Source of the DNA: an uncultured Odoribacter sp. | Lineage (GTDB): Bacteria > Bacteroidota > Bacteroidia > Bacteroidales > Marinifilaceae | Assembly (NCBI GenBank): GCA_905193145.1 | Contig: CAJJNP010000182.1 | Span: 1 to 5,313, forward strand | Direction of reading: 5' to 3' | Length of the DNA stretch: 5,313 nucleotides | Part shown: positions 1 to 5,313 of the stretch, one piece after another | How the letters are laid out: each line of letters opens with the position of its first letter | Numbering within the stretch: the stretch's first letter is position 1 | Program-made: the position numbers and the translations under genes | The notes under the pieces: generated by a model | Told to the model about the DNA's origin: nothing | Database searches by the model: none | The model's input: the letters and a program-made list of their open reading frames with translations, nothing else

Positions 1-1748
1 TTATTTTAAATACACTCGATGCCATGCCTCCGGAAGCAAGATATCACAGAGAAATTTTAGAACGCCAAGATATAAAATCTCTCATGGTTGTCCCATTGCT
101 ATCCAAGAAAAGGGTATGGGGATATATGGGTATAGACATCATTAAGCAATGTCGTAATTGGAGCAATGCCGATTATCAATGGTTCACTTCATTGGCAAAT
201 ATCATCAGCATTTGTATTGAATTACATAAATCCGAGCAAAAAGCCATAGAAGAGCAGCAAATATTACAGCATAAAGAAGAGGTGCTCAATAACATTTTCC
301 AAAACTTACCGGCCGGCATCGAATTATACGATAAGGACGGTTATCTGACAGAAATCAACGATAAAGAACTCGAGATGTTCGGTATCGGGAACAGAGAAGA
401 CGTATTAGGAGTAAACCTGTTTTCCAACCCTAACATACCAGACAATATTAAAGACAACCTCAGAAGACAGGAAGATGCTTTTTTCAACACAAACTATAAC
501 TTTTCCAACATAAACGATTATTATCCTTCTTTGAAAAAAGAGACCATCAATATAGTGACCAAAGCTACGGCATTGCGTGACTCTAAAAACAATTTCACAA
601 ACTACTTACTCATCAATGTAGATACCACAGAGGCTGCATCCGCCCGTTCGAAGATAAAAGAATTCGAAACCCTGTTCGCCCTTATAGGCGATTATGCAAA
701 AGTCGGGTATGCCGTATTCGATGCCTTAAGCCGTGATGGTTATGCCCTTAGTAGCTGGTATGATAATATCGGTGAAAAAGACGGAATTCCCCTCCCCGAA
801 GTTATAGGTGTTTATCGGAATGTGCATCCCGATGACCGGGCAGTTTTAAAGGAGTTTGTAGGTAATGTCAAACAAGGACAAGCTACCTGCCTGCGTAAAG
901 ACATACGTATCAAAAGAGCATCCGATAACTATTCCTGGACCAGCGTCAACGTACTTGTAAGAGATTTCCGCCCTCAGGACGGAATCATTGAAATGGTCTG
1001 TGTCAACTATGACATCACTCCACTGAAACAAACGGAACAAAAACTTATCATTGCCCGGGATAAGGCCGAACAGTTAGACCGGTTAAAATCAGCTTTCTTA
1101 GCTAACATGAGTCATGAAATCCGTACTCCCCTCAATTCGATTGTCGGTTTCTCGACTTTACTAACCGAAACGGATGATTTAGAAGAACGCGCAGAATATA
1201 TCAGCATCATACAAAGGAATAACGAACTATTGTTACAACTGATTTCAGATATATTGGATCTTTCCAAAATTGAAGCCGGTACATTCGATTTTGTAAAAGA
1301 GAGATTTGAGATTGAACAAGCTTGCCAAGAGATTGTACAAGCGCTCAAAGCAAAACCTCAAAAAGGAGTAACGCTTCTTTTCGAATCGCATGCTTCACCC
1401 TGCCATATATATAGTGACAAGAACCGATTCACCCAAGTCCTCACAAACTTCATCAATAATGCCATCAAATTTACCTCACAAGGCAACATCACCGTAGGTT
1501 ATGAAATAACATCCGACAATGCAATAAAAATCTATGTACAGGATACCGGATTAGGAGTTCCCAAAGAAAAACTCGACAATATATTCGACCGTTTTGTGAA
1601 ATTAAACACCTTTGCTCAAGGTACCGGAATCGGATTATCGATCTGCAAAAGCATCATTACACAAATGGGAGGTGAAATAGGAGTCGAATCGGTCGTGAAT
1701 GAAGGTTCGTGCTTTTGGTTCACACTTCCCTTGCAACAAGGGAAGTGA
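1..1748 (+). CDS. Sensor histidine kinase, 5'-truncated by window edge (GAF-PAS-PAS-HisKA-HATPase_c)
   Basis: This is a two-component sensor kinase that autophosphorylates on histidine and passes the phosphate to a response regulator. The frame is open to the left edge (first full codon at 3), so the ATG at 24 is an internal Met and the gene begins upstream. Residues are numbered from that Met. Residues 1-66 match the C-terminal half of a GAF domain ('[10 protein letters not shown]', 'WGYMGID'). Residues 66-90 form a charged signalling helix. PAS domains lie at about 85-203 and 212-336, the second carrying the PAS_3-like 'VHPDDR'. HisKA follows at about 352-420 with phosphoacceptor His364 in '[11 protein letters not shown]'. 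HATPase_c runs from about 465 to 570 with N-box Asn479, G1 'DTGLGV' (507-512), F-box Phe521 and G2 'GTGIGL' (533-538). The catalytic motifs are all present, so the kinase should be active. There is no receiver, HPt, output domain or membrane span in the visible part, which suggests a cytoplasmic sensor, although the missing N-terminus could change that. Its signal and partner regulator are unknown. Confidence 0.93.
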   Translation, partial: ILNTLDAMPPEARYHREILERQDIKSLMVVPLLSKKRVWGYMGIDIIKQCRNWSNADYQWFTSLANIISICIELHKSEQKAIEEQQILQHKEEVLNNIFQNLPAGIELYDKDGYLTEINDKELEMFGIGNREDVLGVNLFSNPNIPDNIKDNLRRQEDAFFNTNYNFSNINDYYPSLKKETINIVTKATALRDSKNNFTNYLLINVDTTEAASARSKIKEFETLFALIGDYAKVGYAVFDALSRDGYALSSWYDNIGEKDGIPLPEVIGVYRNVHPDDRAVLKEFVGNVKQGQATCLRKDIRIKRASDNYSWTSVNVLVRDFRPQDGIIEMVCVNYDITPLKQTEQKLIIARDKAEQLDRLKSAFLANMSHEIRTPLNSIVGFSTLLTETDDLEERAEYISIIQRNNELLLQLISDILDLSKIEAGTFDFVKERFEIEQACQEIVQALKAKPQKGVTLLFESHASPCHIYSDKNRFTQVLTNFINNAIKFTSQGNITVGYEITSDNAIKIYVQDTGLGVPKEKLDNIFDRFVKLNTFAQGTGIGLSICKSIITQMGGEIGVESVVNEGSCFWFTLPLQQGK

Positions 1749-1750
1749 AC
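1718..1750 (+). terminator. Hairpin spanning the stop codon of the first kinase gene, possible terminator
   Basis: An 11-bp perfect stem (1723-1733 with 1737-1747, arms CACTTCCCTTG / CAAGGGAAGTG) closes on a 3-nt CAA loop. It can be extended by GTTC/GAAC pairing to 1718-1750 if two bases bulge on the left arm. The TGA stop (1746-1748) lies in the right arm. The sequence just downstream has only short T tracts (TTT, then an A/T mix), so this is not a textbook intrinsic terminator. It could instead stabilise the 3' end of the message or slow the polymerase. The stem is seen directly and its role is inferred. Confidence 0.5.
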
Positions 1751-1822
1751 TTTGAAAATTAATTGATTCATTTCCAAAATGTTAATTTCATCATAAGATA
1801 TATATTTAAGTAAAACATTTCC

Positions 1823-1830
1823 TATCTTTA
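1823..1830 (+). promoter_or_regulatory. Weak candidate Bacteroides-type -7 element upstream of the hybrid kinase
   Basis: TATCTTTA matches seven of eight positions, counting the two free ones, of the Bacteroides -7 consensus TAnnTTTG. It lies 43 bp before the ATG at 1874, which would leave a leader of roughly 35-40 nt. No TTG/TTTG -33 element lies at the expected distance upstream. Two similar AT-rich octamers (TATATTTA at 1801-1808 and 1852-1859) match equally well, and the second would give an implausibly short leader. Chance matches are expected in sequence this AT-rich, so the call is tentative. The gap of 1749-1873 holds no other recognisable site. The start at 1874 has no Shine-Dalgarno motif, as is usual in Bacteroidales. 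Confidence 0.2.
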
Positions 1831-1873
1831 TTCAGCTAAACATTCTTTTCTTATATTTAAATCAATACTTTTA

Positions 1874-4800
1874 ATGAAAAAATGCGTCATTATAATCCTT
1901 ACCTTTTTATATATAATACAAGGAACTGCAAAAGATACCCGAGAAATAATCATACGTGGTGACAGTGCTTTCCCACCTTATGAATTTATAAACGACAAAG
2001 GAGAACCGGATGGTTTTAATATTGATCTAACCCGTGCCATTATGGACGAATTGAAGCTACCCTACGACCTGCAACTGGAAGATTGGTCGGATATACTTCA
2101 GCAATTCGAAAAAGGAGAAATCGATCTGATTACCGGCATGGCAAAGTTCGAATCTCCTCAAAACGGCCCGTCCAAACTGAGCAAAGCCCACAGCTATATA
2201 AACTACAAATTCGTCTGCCGGAAAGATGCCCTTATCCAACATACAAAGGATTTATCACACAAAAACGTTATCGTACAAAGGTATGCCCTACCTCATAAAA
2301 AGTTAAAAGACATGGGATATGATTCCCATCTTATTCCGGTTGACAATATGATGGAAGGATTGAATATGCTATCCGAAGGTAAAGGTGATATGGCAATATG
2401 CCTTGACAACATGGCGCAATACATAATTTACAAAGACGGACTAACCAATCTTAGTATTATAGATTCCGAATGGCCATTACAAGAATATTGCTTTGTAGGT
2501 AGTGACACCCAATTATTAGAACAAATAAACTCAGCCCTTCTGAAATTGAAGAAAAACGGAGTATATGACCGGATACATGTGAAATGGTTGGGAGAAAAGC
2601 CGACATTCAGTATTCCTACATGGTTATATTTCCTTTTGGGGGCTCTATTACTCACCGCACTATTGCTATCCATCTTCGTCACAATCTATAAAAAAAGAGC
2701 CAAAAAGGGAGAAATTCTACTTAAAGAAGAAAATGAAAAACTCAATGCTTTATTACTCGAAAACAAAAATTTTCTAAACCGATATCAGACAGTATTCAAT
2801 ACTACTCTGGTGGGACTAAGCTACTATGATAAAAAAGGTATATTGGTAAGCGTCAATGATGAGATGGCCAGATTATTTCAAATGGATAACAAAAACAAAT
2901 TGCTGAAAGAACAACTATCCATATATGCGAACCCTGTTTTGCGAAATCACGGTATTATAGACGAGCAAAACCAAATTCACGAATTTCATGGTATATTAAA
3001 ATACGACATGCGTAAAGAGCAATGTCCGCAATACTTCGCCCGCTTTACCCCTTTCGATCAGATATTCTACTTCAAAATGGATGTTACACCCATAAAAGAC
3101 CAGGAAGGAGAGCTTATCGGTATTTTAATTACAGCCATAGACCGGACGGCCGAGGAAAAACATGAACGGCAAATGGCCGAACAAGAAGCAAAACTCAATA
3201 TGGCAATGAATGCAGGCAATGTCACTGCATGGATTTACGAACTGCACACACAAGAGTTCATGTTACGCGGCAATATGCGCACTGAAAAAGGACTCAATAT
3301 GGAGAAGTATTTAGGCATGCTCCATCCGGACGATCGCATAATACAAAAAGAGCTATTCGATACAATCTTACATGGACAAAAAGAATCAGCGGAAACCGTA
3401 TTCCGTTATATGCACGAAGACGGCACTTATCACTACTACGATAGTCGTATGATATCCAAAAAAGAAGAAGACACTGTGACAGCCATATTGGGAACCCAGA
3501 AAGATATAACACAAGAAATACTTAACAACAAAATTCTGAATGACACGATTGAAAAACTCCGTTTCGCCATTCAGACGGCAGGTATGGCCATGTGGGAATA
3601 TAATTGTGACACACAACTGTTCACCACATATAATGAACCGGTAGCAGATTACAAGGACGGTGCAGTAATCTCCATGAGCACTTACGACTGTTATTCACAA
3701 AAAGACGACGAAAATCTGGAACTAATTGAAAAAGCAGCGGGTATCGTAAAAGACAGGAAGGATGAATCTTACAATTTCATTGTAAAAATGAAGACCAAAT
3801 ACGATTCGGATTGGCAGTATTGTACAGTACGCGGTGTCCCTATGGAGAAAGATAAAAATGGAACGGTCATAAAGTATCTGGGTGTCAGATTAAATATCAC
3901 CGAACAAATCAATTATCAGAAATTTTTGGAACGGGAAAAAGAAACCGCCCAACAAGCCGATAAGCTGAAATCTGCATTTTTAGCAAATATGAGCCATGAA
4001 ATCCGTACTCCGTTGAATGCCATCGTAGGCTTCTCCGAACTGCTTCAAACCACAGAAGACGTTAATATGCGAAAGGAGTTTATGAATATCATCAACAATA
4101 ACAACGAACTGCTGTTAAGGCTTATCGGTGATATTCTGGACCTGTCGAAGATAGAATCGGGACTTATGGAATTAAAGTTGGAATCTTTCGATTTGGCAGA
4201 TGCATACAAAGAAACCTTTATGGCTCTGAAGCAACGATGTACTAATCCCGAAGTAGAGTTTATCGGCCATAATCCCTACAAGAGTTGCTTGGTAAAACTG
4301 GATAAAAACCGTCTGGTGCAGGTAGGAACGAATTTTATCACCAACGCTATAAAACACACTGACAGAGGTCGCATCACTATGGGATACAGTTACATTGACG
4401 GAGGCATAAAATTATATGTAGAAGATACCGGACATGGTATACCGAAAGAAAAACAGCACAAGCTATTCCAACGTTTTGCCAAGCTCGACGACTTCACGCA
4501 AGGTACCGGTTTAGGATTAGCCATTTGTAAAGCAATCACTGATGCACAAGGTGGTAAGATCGGTATGGAAAGTGACGAAGGAAAAGGAAGTAAGTTTTGG
4601 GCCTGGTTTCCTTGTGAAGCAGAAATTGAGAGATATGAGGAAACGGAAGAAATTGCAGAGGATATCCTAAGAATGGGGCATAATCCGACTCTTAGCACTT
4701 CACAGGAGTCTTGTACCAATGATGTTCAGAAGAAATCCATATTAGTAGCCGAAGATATCGACAGTAATTATATGCTGGTAAAAGCCCTCCTTAAAACATC

Positions 4801-5071
4801 TGAATTAACCCGTGCCTATACAGGTAAAGAAGCGGTGGAACTTGCATCAAGCCATCATTATGATGCCATTCTGATGGATATGAAGATGCCGGTTATGGGT
4901 GGTTTGGAAGCTACCCGGGAAATACGGAAATTCGATACGGAAACTCCTATCATCGCCGTTACTGCCAACGCTTTCGAGTTCGACAGAGAAGAAGCCATGA
5001 GGGCAGGATGCAATACGTTCATAACGAAACCCCTCAACAAAAAAGAATTGAAAGAAGTATTAGGTGACTAA
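1874..5071 (+). CDS. Hybrid sensor histidine kinase with periplasmic solute-binding (SBP_bac_3) sensor, three PAS domains and C-terminal receiver
   Basis: This inner-membrane receptor couples a periplasmic ligand-binding module to a cytoplasmic kinase and receiver. The ATG at 1874 is the first possible start after an in-frame TAA at 1811, and it begins a signal peptide (residues 1-19, likely cut after 'GTA'). Residues 24-241 are a family-3 solute-binding domain ('FPPYEFINDKGEPDGFNIDL'). One membrane span follows at 248-272, then a coiled-coil helix at 275-300. PAS-like domains lie at about 301-428, 436-549 ('LHPDDR') and 559-679. HisKA spans about 693-762 with phosphoacceptor His708. HATPase_c spans about 805-913 with Asn824, G1 'DTGHGI' (851-856), Phe865 and G2 'GTGLGL' (877-882). 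An acidic linker (914-953) leads to the receiver at 954-1065, with acidic pair Glu960/Asp961, phosphoacceptor Asp1002 ('MDMKMP'), Thr1030 and Lys1052. All phosphorelay residues are intact. It resembles BvgS/EvgS in plan but has one binding domain instead of two and no HPt. It also lacks the AraC-type domain of Bacteroides HTCS proteins. The ligand is unknown; polar amino acids are typical for the family. Confidence 0.95.
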   Translation: MKKCVIIILTFLYIIQGTAKDTREIIIRGDSAFPPYEFINDKGEPDGFNIDLTRAIMDELKLPYDLQLEDWSDILQQFEKGEIDLITGMAKFESPQNGPSKLSKAHSYINYKFVCRKDALIQHTKDLSHKNVIVQRYALPHKKLKDMGYDSHLIPVDNMMEGLNMLSEGKGDMAICLDNMAQYIIYKDGLTNLSIIDSEWPLQEYCFVGSDTQLLEQINSALLKLKKNGVYDRIHVKWLGEKPTFSIPTWLYFLLGALLLTALLLSIFVTIYKKRAKKGEILLKEENEKLNALLLENKNFLNRYQTVFNTTLVGLSYYDKKGILVSVNDEMARLFQMDNKNKLLKEQLSIYANPVLRNHGIIDEQNQIHEFHGILKYDMRKEQCPQYFARFTPFDQIFYFKMDVTPIKDQEGELIGILITAIDRTAEEKHERQMAEQEAKLNMAMNAGNVTAWIYELHTQEFMLRGNMRTEKGLNMEKYLGMLHPDDRIIQKELFDTILHGQKESAETVFRYMHEDGTYHYYDSRMISKKEEDTVTAILGTQKDITQEILNNKILNDTIEKLRFAIQTAGMAMWEYNCDTQLFTTYNEPVADYKDGAVISMSTYDCYSQKDDENLELIEKAAGIVKDRKDESYNFIVKMKTKYDSDWQYCTVRGVPMEKDKNGTVIKYLGVRLNITEQINYQKFLEREKETAQQADKLKSAFLANMSHEIRTPLNAIVGFSELLQTTEDVNMRKEFMNIINNNNELLLRLIGDILDLSKIESGLMELKLESFDLADAYKETFMALKQRCTNPEVEFIGHNPYKSCLVKLDKNRLVQVGTNFITNAIKHTDRGRITMGYSYIDGGIKLYVEDTGHGIPKEKQHKLFQRFAKLDDFTQGTGLGLAICKAITDAQGGKIGMESDEGKGSKFWAWFPCEAEIERYEETEEIAEDILRMGHNPTLSTSQESCTNDVQKKSILVAEDIDSNYMLVKALLKTSELTRAYTGKEAVELASSHHYDAILMDMKMPVMGGLEATREIRKFDTETPIIAVTANAFEFDREEAMRAGCNTFITKPLNKKELKEVLGD

Positions 5072-5128
5072 GAGTCTGTTTAAATTTTGCTCAGTATTAT
5101 TCTTAAGAGAAAAAATTAAACAGTCTCT
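5071..5128. terminator. Long imperfect inverted repeat between convergent genes, possible bidirectional terminator
   Basis: Arms 5071-5088 and 5111-5128 pair at 16 of 18 positions (mismatches at 5075/5124 and 5084/5115) around a 22-nt loop that itself contains the palindrome TCTTAAGA (5101-5108). The left arm starts on the last base of the + strand kinase stop codon. The right arm ends inside the stop codon of the - strand gene (5127-5129), so the structure fills the space between the two convergent reading frames. That placement suits a shared terminator. Neither side has a clear T run right after the stem, so it may instead be a copy of a small dispersed palindromic repeat. The pairing is seen directly and the function is inferred. 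Confidence 0.5.
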
Positions 5129-5313
5129 AAGAATTAAGTGATTTTATTTTATGTAAATGGAAATATCTCTTCATAAACAGAATATAAATAACGCTTAAAA
5201 GCAGTATAGTTCCCCCCATATACCAATATCCATTATCTTGAAACAAAAAATATCCGATTATCACCAATGCCTGTACCAGCATGTATACAGATGAAACCAC
5301 CACATGAGGGATC
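5127..5313 (-). CDS. C-terminal end of a membrane protein of unknown family, cut by the window edge
   Basis: On the - strand a frame stays open from the right edge (first full codon 5312-5310) to a TAG at 5129-5127, giving 61 residues. The peptide has two strongly hydrophobic stretches, about residues 4-24 ('VVVSSVYMLVQALVIIGYF') and 32-47 ('MGGTILLLSVIYILFM'), separated by a short polar, aromatic turn ('QDNGYWY'). It ends in a basic tail ('KRYFHLHKIK'). This is what the last two membrane helices and cytoplasmic tail of a polytopic inner-membrane protein look like. Two closing helices plus a basic tail are seen in APC-type transporters among many others, but the fragment is too short to assign a family. 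A G6 run (C6 on the + strand, 5212-5217) lies in frame and does not break the reading frame. The gene converges on the hybrid kinase, so it is not in its operon. Composition and the tight fit to the intergenic palindrome support it being real. Confidence 0.7.
   Translation of the reverse strand, partial: IPHVVVSSVYMLVQALVIIGYFLFQDNGYWYMGGTILLLSVIYILFMKRYFHLHKIKSLNS

Noticed and set aside
24..26. ATG at 24 as the true start of the first kinase
   Set aside because: The frame is open to the left edge with sensible codons, and the GAF domain is already in its second half at this Met, so the gene starts outside the window.
1749..1873. Small gene, small RNA or riboswitch in the gap between the kinases
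   Set aside because: The gap is 125 bp of low-complexity AT-rich sequence with no coding signal, no stable internal fold beyond the stop-codon hairpin, and no known riboswitch core. The repeated TATATTTAA (1801-1809 and 1852-1860) is expected by chance at this composition.
2083..2298. 71-codon open frame on the + strand inside the hybrid kinase gene
   Set aside because: It lies wholly within the well-supported solute-binding domain coding region in another frame, and its product is arginine- and lysine-rich with no recognisable motif.
4390..4719. 109-codon open frame on the - strand opposite the HATPase_c region
   Set aside because: It is antisense to intact catalytic motifs, and its serine/proline-rich product looks like a shadow of the real frame. 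The other - strand frames within 846-5040 fail for the same reason.
5071..5128. Invertible phase-variable promoter flanked by inverted repeats
   Set aside because: The arms are only 22 nt apart, no promoter sits between them, no invertase gene is in view, and both flanking genes point inward.
5212..5217. Run of six C (G on the coding strand) as a slippage or phase-variation site
   Set aside because: The run is short, lies in frame (Gly-Gly) and the membrane-protein frame is intact on both sides.
1..5313. tRNA, rRNA, CRISPR array, insertion sequence or integrase-associated features
   Set aside because: No cloverleaf-like segments, regularly spaced repeats, transposase motifs or attachment sites were seen on either strand.

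Overview
The window looks like ordinary chromosomal sequence from a member of the Bacteroidales (Bacteroides, Phocaeicola or Parabacteroides type). The support is the AT-rich base composition, the start of the second gene with no Shine-Dalgarno motif and an A/T-rich leader, and the style of the large PAS-rich histidine kinases with '[13 protein letters not shown]' H-boxes. The genus is an inference and the species cannot be read from the sequence.

Layout: (1) From the left edge to 1748 on the + strand is the 3' part of a sensor histidine kinase gene (partial GAF, two PAS domains, HisKA, HATPase_c, no receiver). Its true start lies outside the window. (2) From 1749 to 1873 is a short AT-rich gap. 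A strong hairpin is wrapped around the upstream stop codon, and only weak promoter-like sequence is visible. (3) From 1874 to 5071 on the + strand is a complete 1065-residue hybrid histidine kinase: signal peptide, periplasmic family-3 solute-binding domain, one membrane span, three PAS-like domains, HisKA, HATPase_c and a C-terminal receiver. (4) From 5071 to 5128 is a long imperfect inverted repeat lying almost exactly between two converging stop codons. (5) From 5127 to the right edge on the - strand is the last 61 codons of a gene for a membrane protein with two hydrophobic segments. It is too short to name.

How it fits together: the two kinases are tandem paralogues with closely similar catalytic cores but different inputs. 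The first appears cytoplasmic within the visible part. The second has a periplasmic ligand-binding module. Only the second carries a receiver, and neither carries an HPt or DNA-binding output domain, so a response regulator, and perhaps an HPt protein, must be encoded elsewhere. Nothing here is a clearly new system. The points most worth checking are the altered ligand pocket of the solute-binding domain, the possibility that both kinases share one receiver, and the two hairpins at gene ends.
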